A DNA stretch of 40,388 nt from Lactobacillus mulieris (GCF_007095465.1 NZ_SDGL01000013.1:1-40388); one strand, 5' to 3'; positions 17,901 through 26,681 are shown, counted from the stretch's first letter. Notes: generated by a model not told the origin, from the letters alone. A program made the numbers and translations.

Positions 17901-20282
17901 ATATCAACATTTTCATCAGCTGATTTAACAGCATCCCTAATCTCACTCTTAAAGTCATCAGTTAAATTACTCTGAATACTCTTGGGGACTTCAACTGGAG
18001 TTACTGCTCCCATCTTTGTAGCTTGACTATCGGATAATGCTTTAATAGCTTCATCCAAAGCTGCATAAGCATCATCAACCTCTTTTTGGGTAGAACTATC
18101 ATTATCTAAAACAGCTTTAGCTCTATTAGCCGCACTATCTAAATCAGTCTTAGCTTTCGCAGAAGCATTAGCATAAGTTGAGCCAGCTTTAACACTATCA
18201 ACAGTTCCGTAAAGTATTCTAAGTTGCTCTTTATTAGTATCTATACCATTTAAATTATTTTTAGCGGTCTGAATATTAGATACTTGTTCATTAATTGCTT
18301 CTTGGCTATCACTATCACGGTCTAACATAGTTTGACCAACTGTGATTTGATCAGTATATGCAGTTTGCAATGCTGCATCTGCATTGTAGTATTTTGCTGT
18401 TCCCTTTACACTAGGCGCTTCATTAACTGCATTTACCAAGGCACTCTTATCTACATCTTTAATAGTTTGGCCTGAAGTTAATTTAGCGATTGAGCCATCA
18501 GTAAAGGTTATAATTGCACTGCCATCTGAAGCTACAGCAACTTGTTCTATTTTACCTTCATTAGCCACTTTAATAGCATCTTGAATTTTAGCTACATAAC
18601 CAGATTCTTCAGTAATATTACCTTGTATACCCTTAGGAACTGCTACCCTCTCTGGGGCAATAATTGCACTCGCTAAGCTATTAGATAAGTTTTGCATCGC
18701 TTCATCTAAAGCGGATTTAGTATTATTTACGTCGTCTTGTGTAGCAGTCGCTTTAGCTAAAGTTTCTTTAGCCTGATTATATGCTTCATTGAATTTCTCT
18801 TTAGCATTGGTTGAAGCATTATTAACAGTATCAGTATCTTTGATTCCAGTTGCTTGGTCAAAACTTGCTTGAAGTTGGCTCTTATCAACATTAGTTGTAG
18901 TGTAATCATTACTTACAAAACCCTTAGAACCATCACTAAATTCAACCGTAGCATTTCCTTCATTATCAACAGTTACTGTTGTATTTGGATTCTTTGCTAA
19001 AACCTTATCATGAATACTTAAACTTTCTTTTTCAGTAATGTTAGTCTTGTTACCAACTGGAGTTCTTTCAACATCTTTATTAACTTTACTTTGAGCCGTC
19101 TTAACCGAATCAGCCATGGTTTCAAAAGCAGTCTTTAAGGAGTTAGTAGCGTCATCAATTTCTTTTTGACTGGATTTTGTCGAATCAAATACTTCTTGTG
19201 CTTTAGTCAACGCAGTATCAAAGTCTTGCTTAGATTGAGTCGAAGCATTCTTATAGATATTGCCATTTTCCTCTTCATTTTTGGCATTAGCTATTGCATC
19301 TTTTAAGGCATCTTTAGTCGTATCTTTAGTTGTCTTAGACTTATCAATTACAACCGTTGTACCATCGCTTAAATGAACAGTTACATTACCATAAACATCA
19401 CTTTCAACACTTGAAGCATTAGGATTTACTTCTCTTACAGCTGCTTCAATCTTGCCTTTTTCATTATCCTCTTCTTTAGTGTATAGTTCACGGTCACGTC
19501 CTACGGCAATTTGAGTTGTTGGCTGCTTTACTTTACTTGAAGCGGCTTTAATGCTTTTAATTAAATCACTCATAGCTTGTTCAAGTTCACTAGCTGCTTT
19601 ATCAACATCTTCTTGTGAAGTTGGATTATCATTAGCGGCATTAGCATTAGTTAATTTTTCTTCAAAGTTTGCTCTTGCTGCATCAGTTGCTTTATCATAT
19701 TCAGTTTTATTGCCCTTAAGATCATTAGCAATTTCAATATCTTTTTGTAAAACACTCTTATTAACTGCTCTAACTGTAAACTTCTTATCAACGTGAACTT
19801 TTGAACCATCTTTCATGGCAACAACTGCACTACCTTCAGCATCAATTGTAGTAGCATCAATATCAACTAAAGTTTGACCATCATCACCTTTATTACCTTC
19901 AGCGATCTTTGACTTAATAATTGTCTTTTCTGAATCAGAAACATTATCTAAATTAATTACCGGAGTCAAACCAAAGCCGTAATTAAAGTTAACTTGAGCA
20001 TTAGTTGCGGCGCTTACTAATCCCTTAACTGCATCATTAATGCGCTTAGTTGCGGCATCAATTTCATCCTGTGTAGCTTTGTCATTGGTATAAACTACTT
20101 TTCCTGCTTCAATTGCATCGTCATATTCTTTTCTTGCAACAGCTGTTGCAGATTCATAAATTTTAATGTCTTGACCATTATAATTTACAGTTTGTTGAGT
20201 TTTAACATAATCTTCAAGATCAATTGCATTCTTTAAAGCAGTTTTATCAGTCTCTTTTATGGTATATCTACTATCAATTGGA
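14942..20282 (-). pseudogene. Giant FIVAR/beta-module LPXTG adhesin, C-terminal part (out of frame)
   Basis: The open frame extends upstream of its first possible start near 19969 to the frameshift near 20283, without signal peptide or ribosome site, so it is the continuation of 20257-23214. It holds about 15 FIVAR-type helical modules (e.g. YYNASEETKQAYDEAIQAG) and about 8 beta-type modules with the pattern ITxxEKxxI...NP...GNATVTFxDGS, mostly in the order beta-FIVAR-FIVAR. The C-terminus has sortase motif LPQTG, a hydrophobic helix (LGFGVIGLLLAVLGI) and a KKKKEDE tail, so the intact protein is covalently wall-anchored. Combined with the N-terminal part after removing two bases, the product would be about 2756 residues. 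An adhesin role is inferred from architecture. Confidence 0.9.
15634..16947 (-). repeat. Tandem duplication of a 657-bp adhesin super-repeat
   Basis: Two copies, 15634-16290 and 16291-16947, each 219 codons and covering one FIVAR-beta-FIVAR block. By eye they differ at only about six to eight positions (for example a run of Ts near 16016 versus 16675), around 99 percent identity, whereas the other super-repeats in the gene are much more diverged. This points to a recent duplication and a hotspot for length change. Confidence 0.93.
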
Positions 20283-23214
20283 ACACTCCACTCGAACCAT
20301 CTTTAAATTTAACGTTTACACTACCATCATTATTAGTAGTAATTTCTAAAATATCTGGATCTGTGTTAACCTTTTGCACTTCAGCCTTAACTTTATCTTT
20401 TTCACCTTCAGTTAAGCTTTCTTTATCACCAACAGGAGTTTTATTAATGGAAAGATTAATTTTACTTGCAGCTTCATCAGAACTTTCTTGTAAATCACGC
20501 TTTGCTTTTTCAATAATCTGAACCATTGTATCGACTTCTTTTTGAGTAAAGGTATCTTCATTATAGACCCCACTACCAGCATTAATTGCTTGGTCATAAG
20601 CCTGACGAGCTTCATCAGAAGCAGTCGTATATGGTTCGGTCAATTTATAGCTTGGAGCTTCATCTAGCAATTCCTTTAAGGCTTGTTTATTAGTTTCATA
20701 ACCATCAAGCATTGATTTGGCATTTTCAATTGCATCAGCTAAGGTATCTACTTGATCTTGGGTTAAGGTTGGATTTTCCAAGCCATCTAATCCATCCCCA
20801 ATAGTGCTATCATATCTGCTTTGAGCACCTTCACTAGCATTAATATATAGGCCAGTCTTATGAATACTCTCTTGTTCATCAGTCAATTGTTTAAGCCTGG
20901 AAGTATCTACTTCTTTAGTAGTTACTGTGTTTTCAAAGTATTTCTTAGAACCATCTTTAAAGACAACATTTGCAGCACCTGGATCATTAACAGTAACTGT
21001 ATCAACTACATCTGGATTTGCTTGTCTAATCTCATTTTCACCTTTACTCTTTAGATTGCGAGTTAATTGTTTTTGATAATAAGCTTTAGGTATAGCTACT
21101 TTTTCTGGGTTATTAGCAAAGAAGGCTTGACTTTTGGCTAATAAATCTAAAGCATCTTGTAATTGTTTAACAGCTACATTTACTTCTTCTTGAGTAGCTT
21201 GGTCATTATCAATTACTTGCTGTGCAGTAGCTAGCGCTTCTTTCAGAGCATTTTGACCAGCAGTAGATCCATTAGTATAAACTTGGCTTTCTTTAGTAGA
21301 ATTGCCTTTTGCATATAAATCTTGTAATTGCTGCTTGTCAGTTACTTTACCATCAAGTGCTTTTTTAGCATTGGTAATAGCTGTAGTTGCTGTATCAACC
21401 ATTTCTTGACTTGCCGTTGTGCTGGCAGAAGCTTCTTGTCCATCTGCTTTTGTCTTATCATAATTGTCTTTAGCATCTTGACTGGCATTATAGTATTCTG
21501 GTGTTCTAATAGTATCTGAATATTCACTTAATGCAGAATTTAATGCTGTTTTATCAACGTCTTTAACTGTTTCATCTTTAGATAGTTTAGCAATAGAACC
21601 ATCTTTAAAAGTAATAACAACATTTCCTAAATTATCAACTACAACTAAATCAGCATTTTCATTTGCTTCTTTAACTGCTTCAACTATCCGATTCTTATAT
21701 TCATCGTTTAAGTTATCACGATAAGCTTCTGGAACGGGAGTCTTAGTTGGAGCTTGCACATCTTTTGCCTGACTGTTACTTAAACCACTAATTGCATCAT
21801 TTAAGTCACTAATTGCCTTATCAACGTCTTCTTGGCTAGCATTTTCATCATTTAACACATCTTTTGCCTTTTGAATTGCTAAATCCAATGCTGACTTGGC
21901 AGCGTTAGAAGCATTTCCGTAACTTTCTTTCCCCTTTTCCTCTTCAGCTTTCTTAATTGCTTCTTCAAGACCAGTTTTATTAGTTTCCTTACCGTTTAAA
22001 GCCTCTTTAGCTACTTTAATTTGGGAAACTTGACTATCTATTTCATCTTGGCTAGCTGTATCACTATCATATAATGACTTTCCATCGGTTAAAGCTTGGT
22101 CATATGCAGTCTTTTTACTACTATCTGCATTAATATAAACAACTTGAGTTTTAGTTGTAGTTCCATCTTTAATTGCTGCATCAAGTTCCGATTTATCAAC
22201 ATCTTTAATTGTACGATCACTTGTAACCTCTGCCTTAGTTTCTCCAGGGAAACTAACAGTTGCATTCCCTTTAGAATCAACTGTCACATCTTGAGCATTA
22301 GGATTAGCCTCTTTAATAGCAGCAATGATTTTTTCTTTATATTCTGTAGTTAAGTCTGTCTGATAGGCCTTAGGAACGGGTGTTTTAACTGGATCCTTAA
22401 CAGAATAAATAGCCACTGGGACGTCTAAAGTTCTGGTGTAAGTTGCACCACCTTCACCACGCATTCCCCAGGCTCCACTACCATTGTAGGTAATATTTAA
22501 TTTGGCAGTCTTTTGACCAGTAGTTTGAGTATCTAACTCTCCCCATTCGATTTTCATTGCACCTTTTTTAACAGTATTATAATTAGCTAAAACCGTTGAT
22601 GGATCAGGTAAACTAGCACCAGGTTCAAGATTAAGTCCCTTTTTCGCTACTTCGGTTAATTCAGGTGCTTGATAAACTTTGAAATTATTATAATTTATCC
22701 CATTACCTAATTTTGATGAGTAAGACGCTACAATTACAGTATTAGTCCCTTGAGTAATATTGTAATTTAGTTGAGAAAGAGTTCTTCCATAATCTTGTTT
22801 ACTATAAATATAAAAAGTAAAGTTCTTTGTCCCATATGGACTCAAAGTAATATCACTTAAAGGCAGATAGTCAGTTCTTGATGAAGTAGCATCTAACGTA
22901 GGATAAGTAATTGAAATAGCTGATCCATCATTTAAAGTAAATGAACTACCATCTGCTGAACTAATTCCAACATAACTAGTAATTCCTTGAGCACCTGAAA
23001 TATTTTGCTGACTTGTAAATAAGGATTGTTCACTATTTGCTGTATTTTCAGCTCTAACAACTACAGAATTATGCTGTATATTAGTAATTCCCCATAATAA
23101 AGTAGTTGACAATAAAACTGAACAAAGCCCAATTGTTGTCTTTCTAAATGACCAATTTTGCCGTTGTTTGGCAGATTTAAGAGTTAAACGTTTCCTTATA
23201 TTGCTAAATTTCAT
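20257..23214 (-). CDS. Giant FIVAR/beta-module adhesin, N-terminal part (ends at frameshift)
   Basis: 985-residue frame starting with a long YSIRK-like signal peptide (NWSFRKTTIGLCSVLLSTT, cleaved near VRAEN). An N-terminal non-repetitive domain of about 220 residues follows, ending in a Rib-like strand region. Then come alternating beta modules (four, e.g. ITFKDGS) and FIVAR-type modules (six, e.g. YYNASQDAKDNYDK). The frame ends at VFQLIVDIP, immediately after a beta module, because of an extra GT at 20283-20286. In the other frame the homologous continuation (VPIDSRYTIKETDKTALKNA) is perfect. As it stands the product would be secreted but have no wall anchor. GAGGTGGGAG precedes the ATG at 23214, and the promoter at 23341-23370 carries a CcpA site. 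Confidence 0.9.
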   Translation of the reverse strand: MKFSNIRKRLTLKSAKQRQNWSFRKTTIGLCSVLLSTTLLWGITNIQHNSVVVRAENTANSEQSLFTSQQNISGAQGITSYVGISSADGSSFTLNDGSAISITYPTLDATSSRTDYLPLSDITLSPYGTKNFTFYIYSKQDYGRTLSQLNYNITQGTNTVIVASYSSKLGNGINYNNFKVYQAPELTEVAKKGLNLEPGASLPDPSTVLANYNTVKKGAMKIEWGELDTQTTGQKTAKLNITYNGSGAWGMRGEGGATYTRTLDVPVAIYSVKDPVKTPVPKAYQTDLTTEYKEKIIAAIKEANPNAQDVTVDSKGNATVSFPGETKAEVTSDRTIKDVDKSELDAAIKDGTTTKTQVVYINADSSKKTAYDQALTDGKSLYDSDTASQDEIDSQVSQIKVAKEALNGKETNKTGLEEAIKKAEEEKGKESYGNASNAAKSALDLAIQKAKDVLNDENASQEDVDKAISDLNDAISGLSNSQAKDVQAPTKTPVPEAYRDNLNDEYKNRIVEAVKEANENADLVVVDNLGNVVITFKDGSIAKLSKDETVKDVDKTALNSALSEYSDTIRTPEYYNASQDAKDNYDKTKADGQEASASTTASQEMVDTATTAITNAKKALDGKVTDKQQLQDLYAKGNSTKESQVYTNGSTAGQNALKEALATAQQVIDNDQATQEEVNVAVKQLQDALDLLAKSQAFFANNPEKVAIPKAYYQKQLTRNLKSKGENEIRQANPDVVDTVTVNDPGAANVVFKDGSKKYFENTVTTKEVDTSRLKQLTDEQESIHKTGLYINASEGAQSRYDSTIGDGLDGLENPTLTQDQVDTLADAIENAKSMLDGYETNKQALKELLDEAPSYKLTEPYTTASDEARQAYDQAINAGSGVYNEDTFTQKEVDTMVQIIEKAKRDLQESSDEAASKINLSINKTPVGDKESLTEGEKDKVKAEVQKVNTDPDILEITTNNDGSVNVKFKDGSSGVFQLIVDIP

Positions 23215-23340
23215 ATTTCTCCCACCTCAAAAAACATATATTGGTTCGTTAATAATAATTTAATAAATAATACAAATATATATGTAATAGTTAAGTTAAA
23301 TATATTTTGCACGTTTTTAAATATAACCATTCACAATTTA

Positions 23341-23370
23341 AGTATACTACGTTTTTGACACCGCTTTCAA
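23341..23370 (-). promoter_or_regulatory. Adhesin promoter
   Basis: Minus strand: -35 TTGAAA (23370-23365), 18-bp spacer, -10 TATACT (23346-23341). It lies about 125 bp upstream of the adhesin start codon and predicts a 5' leader of around 120 nt. Confidence 0.75.
23356..23369 (-). promoter_or_regulatory. Catabolite-responsive element (cre) in the adhesin promoter
   Basis: Minus strand TGAAAGCGGTGTCA matches the cre consensus TGWAANCGNTNWCA at every position. It overlaps the -35 box and the upstream half of the spacer, a position that predicts repression by CcpA when preferred sugar is present. Confidence 0.75.
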
Positions 23371-23458
23371 AGATATTAACTTGTTGAAATGTAATTTAAT
23401 CTATCGTTAATTTATTTTTATTATTTATATTTTTACTTTAAATTTACTAGCATTATAT

Positions 23459-23510
23459 TTGACTTACTTTTAGTAAGATGATAGATTGTTAAAAGAGTTT
23501 CTAACAAAAA
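23459..23510 (+). promoter_or_regulatory. Promoter with shared palindrome upstream of the amino acid permease
   Basis: The -35 TTGACT is at 23459-23464, with a 17-bp spacer and -10 TAGATT at 23482-23487. The spacer holds CTTAC-TTTTA-GTAAG (23463-23477), the same palindrome in the same register as at 13966-13980. CTAACAAAAAGT follows at 23501-23512, 38 bp after the palindrome start (40 bp at the other locus); only its left arm is kept. Confidence 0.72.
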
Positions 23511-23560
23511 GTAATTGAATTTTATTTAAATACAAAAATAATATATAGAAAGGATTAATC

Positions 23561-24238
23561 ATGTGGGAAATTATTAAAACAAGTGTCCCAGAAATATTAA
23601 TCGCTGGATTAAAATATACAATTCCAATTGCAATTATTTCTTTTATATTAGGAATCATAATTGCATCTATCACCGCTTTAATTCGAATGTCTACTCCAAA
23701 AGGTAATCCATTAAAGAAAAGTCTTTGGCAACTTCTAAAAGGCTTTTTTACTTTTTACGTTTGGATATTTCGCTCTACTCCATTATTAGTTCAACTATTT
23801 ATAGTCTTTTATGGCCTACCTAGTATTGGCATTCAATTGGGAGCCTGGACTGCCGGTATATTAACCTTCTCTTTGAACACTGGGGCATATGCTTCTGAAA
23901 CAATTCGTGCTTCTATTTCATCAGTTCCTCAAGACCAGTGGGAAGCAGCTTATTCTATTGGCTTAACATATCGAAAAGTTTTAAGTAGAGTTATCTTCCC
24001 TCAAGCCGTAAGAATTGCAATCCCACCTTTATCCAATTCATTTATTGGCTTAGTAAAAGATACATCTTTAGCTAGCTCTATTACCTTAGTAGAAATGTTT
24101 ATGGTCAGCCAAGAAATTGCTTCTCATAACTACCAACCAATGATTATGTATTCAATTGTTGCCATTATTTATGCAATTTTCTGTTCTTTACTTTCTTTAT
24201 TGCAGCTATATCTTGAAAGACGCTTTGAGGTGAAATGA
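23561..24238 (+). CDS. Polar amino acid ABC transporter permease
   Basis: 225-residue membrane subunit of the His/Glu/Gln/cystine permease family, with about five helices. The permease-ATPase coupling motif reads QWEAAYSIGLTYRKVLSRVIFPQAVRIAIPP, and the start of the family signature is FRSTPLLVQLFIVFYGLP. Members work as dimers with an ATPase and a lipoprotein binding protein. It overlaps the following ATPase gene by one base, so the two are translationally coupled. No binding-protein gene adjoins. The lipoprotein at 14044-14835 is the best candidate because it shares the promoter design. Substrate unproven. Confidence 0.9.
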   Translation: MWEIIKTSVPEILIAGLKYTIPIAIISFILGIIIASITALIRMSTPKGNPLKKSLWQLLKGFFTFYVWIFRSTPLLVQLFIVFYGLPSIGIQLGAWTAGILTFSLNTGAYASETIRASISSVPQDQWEAAYSIGLTYRKVLSRVIFPQAVRIAIPPLSNSFIGLVKDTSLASSITLVEMFMVSQEIASHNYQPMIMYSIVAIIYAIFCSLLSLLQLYLERRFEVK

Positions 24239-24972
24239 TGCTTAAACTTACCAACATAAATAAAAGTTATGAAAATAACAAAATTTTAGACAATATCAAT
24301 GTTGTTTTTCCAAAAAATAAGACTACTGTTATTTTAGGCCCCAGTGGTGCCGGGAAATCCACACTTCTTCGCTCTATAAACTTATTAGACCAACCTGAAA
24401 ATGGCACAATTGAATTAGATGATATAAAAGTAAACTATAATGAAAATTTATCAAATAATGAAATCTTACAACTTCGTCGAAAAAGTGCCATGGTTTTCCA
24501 AAGTTGGAGTCTATTTCCTCACATGACTATTCTAGAAAATATAATTGAGGGACCTACTCAAGCCAAAAATGAAAATAAAGATCAAGCAATCCAAGAAGGT
24601 AAAAAATTACTAGCCGAAGTCGGATTAGAAGGTTATGAAAATCGTTATCCATCAGAATTATCCGGTGGACAGCAACAGCGCGTATCAATCGCTCGCGCTT
24701 TAGCATTAAAACCTAGTTATATCCTATTTGATGAACCTACAAGCGCACTGGATCCAGAACTTGAAGCTCAAATTTTACACTTAATGCAAAAATTAGCCCT
24801 AGAAGGCAAATCAATGATCGTTGTAACTCATAATATGGATTTTGCTCGCAAAGTAGCTGATAAAGTGATTTTTTTAGAAAAAGGTCACGTCATTTTTGAT
24901 GGAGAATGCAAGGACTTTTTCAACAATAATAACCAGAGAATACAAGATTTTTTAAATGCTATGAAATTTTAA
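24238..24972 (+). CDS. Polar amino acid ABC transporter ATPase
   Basis: About 244 residues, GlnQ/TcyC/ArtP class. Walker A GPSGAGKST, Q-loop FQSWSLFPHMTILENI, signature LSGGQQQRVSIARALALKP, Walker B ILFDEPTSALDPE and switch His in VVTHNMDFA are all present. Two consecutive ATGs occur at 24235 and 24238; the second gives better spacing to GAGG at 24227-24230. It overlaps the permease stop (ATGATG/TGA) and ends at a strong bidirectional terminator. It energises uptake with the upstream permease. Confidence 0.92.
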   Translation: MLKLTNINKSYENNKILDNINVVFPKNKTTVILGPSGAGKSTLLRSINLLDQPENGTIELDDIKVNYNENLSNNEILQLRRKSAMVFQSWSLFPHMTILENIIEGPTQAKNENKDQAIQEGKKLLAEVGLEGYENRYPSELSGGQQQRVSIARALALKPSYILFDEPTSALDPELEAQILHLMQKLALEGKSMIVVTHNMDFARKVADKVIFLEKGHVIFDGECKDFFNNNNQRIQDFLNAMKF

Positions 24973-24978
24973 ATATGC

Positions 24979-25016
24979 AAAAAGGTCAACCTTTATTTTA
25001 AAGGTTGACCCTTTTA
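24979..25016. terminator. Bidirectional terminator between ATPase and DUF421 genes
   Basis: Perfect 11-bp stem GGTCAACCTTT / AAAGGTTGACC with an ATTTT loop, flanked by As and Ts on opposite sides; it serves both convergent genes. Confidence 0.9.
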
Positions 25017-25646
25017 TTTAGGGTAGCCTACTATACGTAAACGCCCTCGAATATATTCAGCTAAATAAACATCCACTGCATTATTAATTCCTTTTTGTTT
25101 CAACTGCTCATTTAGCCATTTTTCATCTTTATGAATTAAGTCCAAAACATCATGATTTACTTGCCCATCATTAATTACTGGGAATTTAACATTACTTTCG
25201 TTATTTTCAATAACCACAAATTGTCCATTGGCATCAACAAAAGCGCTTTTCACTTGGCTAGTGTCATTAATTCCATTAGCTCGTAAGCGCATCATGATTT
25301 CATTTGCAGTTATACCATTTTTGACACATGTTTTTACTTGAATTTGTCCATTTTTGATAATGTTAAACGGTTGCCCATCTATTAAAATTCGCGCTAAACG
25401 TAAACGAGCCTTCAAAACATAAATAACAAAAACAATTAAAGTCCAAATCAATAAAATAATTACAAATTGAATTACAGTTATTGATTCGTTATAAATAATC
25501 CCACCGATAATTCCACCAAGAACAAAATTCTGAATTTGATCAATTGGAGATGAAGGTGCTAAATTTTTCTTGCCAAATAAATTAATTTGCAAAATCAGGC
25601 AAAGCATACCGATTGCAAATTTCAAAGTAACTGTAGTATAGTCCAT
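25014..25646 (-). CDS. DUF421 (YetF-type) membrane protein
   Basis: 210 residues: three N-terminal hydrophobic segments, then a basic hinge (KARLRLARILIDGQPFNIIKNGQI) and a cytoplasmic alpha/beta YetF-like domain (NEIMMRLRANGI, QVKSAFVDANGQFVV). This is the layout of the DUF421 family, found in Bacillus spore and vegetative membranes and in lactobacilli; its biochemical role is not known. AGGAGG precedes the ATG. It follows the DUF3290 gene by only 9 bp, and these two families are commonly neighbours in lactobacilli, so a two-protein membrane complex is likely. Confidence 0.85.
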   Translation of the reverse strand: MDYTTVTLKFAIGMLCLILQINLFGKKNLAPSSPIDQIQNFVLGGIIGGIIYNESITVIQFVIILLIWTLIVFVIYVLKARLRLARILIDGQPFNIIKNGQIQVKTCVKNGITANEIMMRLRANGINDTSQVKSAFVDANGQFVVIENNESNVKFPVINDGQVNHDVLDLIHKDEKWLNEQLKQKGINNAVDVYLAEYIRGRLRIVGYPK

Positions 25647-25655
25647 CTTATCCTC

Positions 25656-26099
25656 CTAATCATGATATTTTACTTGCTTGGAAACTAAATGAGTTCTAAC
25701 CAAACTATAACTTGCTGCATCAGAAGATAATGTTACACGATAAAAACGATCTTGGATCTTAACAATAATTCCATCAGCAAGTTGTGAAGAATTAACATAT
25801 ACGTTCTTAGTTTTAACGTTATTTTCTCTAGCAACCGATTTAATAAATGGAGCCATTTGTGAGGTCTTATTACCTTGTTGCCTAGACTGATTATAATTTT
25901 CAACTTGCCGAAAAACCTGAATAGAAATAAATAAGCCAAAAATAATTGCAAAATCGCGATATTTTATATCGTAGTTATGCCGAAAATAAAAAATGACTGC
26001 CCAAATAAGGAGGATAATTGAAACAACAATTGATCCCATAATCAAGGTCGAATTAAAACTTTCTTGGTTTTGAATATAATCAAGCGAATAAAAATCCAT
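25656..26099 (-). CDS. DUF3290-family membrane protein
   Basis: 147 residues. A short N-terminal tail is followed by two membrane helices (about 21-39 and 48-62) and a soluble C-terminal domain of around 80 residues ([35 protein letters not shown]). This fits DUF3290, a family of unknown function usually encoded directly before a DUF421 protein, as here. AAAGGAG precedes the start at 26099. A terminator at 26135-26160 isolates it from the acetyltransferase upstream, so this pair is its own unit. Confidence 0.82.
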   Translation of the reverse strand: MDFYSLDYIQNQESFNSTLIMGSIVVSIILLIWAVIFYFRHNYDIKYRDFAIIFGLFISIQVFRQVENYNQSRQQGNKTSQMAPFIKSVARENNVKTKNVYVNSSQLADGIIVKIQDRFYRVTLSSDAASYSLVRTHLVSKQVKYHD

Positions 26100-26134
26100 T
26101 TTCTTTTCTCCTTTGCATAGCCTTATTATAACAA

Positions 26135-26160
26135 ATAAAAAAATCGCTCAAACGAGCGAC
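26135..26160 (-). terminator. Intrinsic terminator of the GNAT gene
   Basis: Stem TCGCTC / GAGCGA with a four-base loop, directly after the stop at 26160 and followed by a run of Ts on the minus strand. Confidence 0.8.
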
Positions 26161-26681
26161 TATAAATCTTTTTTTAATACTTTAACAGTTTGCGCATAGT
26201 GTCCTAAAGGGAAAGCATTATTACTAACGGCAACAAAATTATTTTCTTTAAAGAAATTCAATGCTACTTTATTTCCTTCCCAAACTTCTAACCAGACTGT
26301 TTGTTTTTCAAGTTTTTGAGCCAAATTTAGTACAAAGTCCATTGCTTTTTGACCTAAGCATTGCTTTTGATATTTAGGCAATAAATATAATCTTTGAAGT
26401 TCAAAATCGTGAAGGTACTTTTCATTAGTTACTGATTTATCCCAGTTCACCTTGAAATATCCTGCTTTTTCGCCATCAACTTCAATAAAGTAAAATCTTG
26501 AACTTTCAGATGAAAGCTCCTTCCTCAAAATAGCAGGATTATAAGCTAAATCAAGGTACGCCTCTATTTCTCCTTTATCATAATATGGAGAAAAAGTGGC
26601 CTTAAAGGCATCACATGATAAATTTACTAAATAATGTAACGCTCGTTCACTTTTTTCAACAGGGATAATCTCAAAATTCAT
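26160..26681 (-). CDS. GNAT-family N-acetyltransferase
   Basis: 173-residue acetyl-CoA dependent acetyltransferase. The core is visible: strand FYFIEVDGEKAGYFKVNW, then LQRLYLLPKYQKQCLGQKAMDF (acetyl-CoA loop around Q-x-x-C-L-G-Q, a slightly altered QxxGxG/A), then VWLEVWEGNKVALNFFKENNFVAV, the usual C-terminal motif B. It resembles proteins annotated as ribosomal-protein or diamine acetyltransferases, but the acceptor cannot be told from sequence. A GAAGG site lies upstream of the ATG. Confidence 0.88.
   Translation of the reverse strand: MNFEIIPVEKSERALHYLVNLSCDAFKATFSPYYDKGEIEAYLDLAYNPAILRKELSSESSRFYFIEVDGEKAGYFKVNWDKSVTNEKYLHDFELQRLYLLPKYQKQCLGQKAMDFVLNLAQKLEKQTVWLEVWEGNKVALNFFKENNFVAVSNNAFPLGHYAQTVKVLKKDL

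Larger units (their letters stand above)
23215..23560. other. Divergent regulatory region between adhesin and amino acid permease
   Basis: A 346-bp AT-rich spacer without a gene. It holds the adhesin promoter with a cre site (23341-23370), an AT-only stretch around 23395-23458, the palindrome-bearing permease promoter (23459-23510), and a leader of about 50 bp ending in AGAAAGGA before the permease start. Confidence 0.7.

Noticed and set aside
20412..22353. Several short frames on both strands inside the giant adhesin
   Set aside because: They are low-complexity shadows of the repeat-coding frame and lack ribosome sites and conserved domains.
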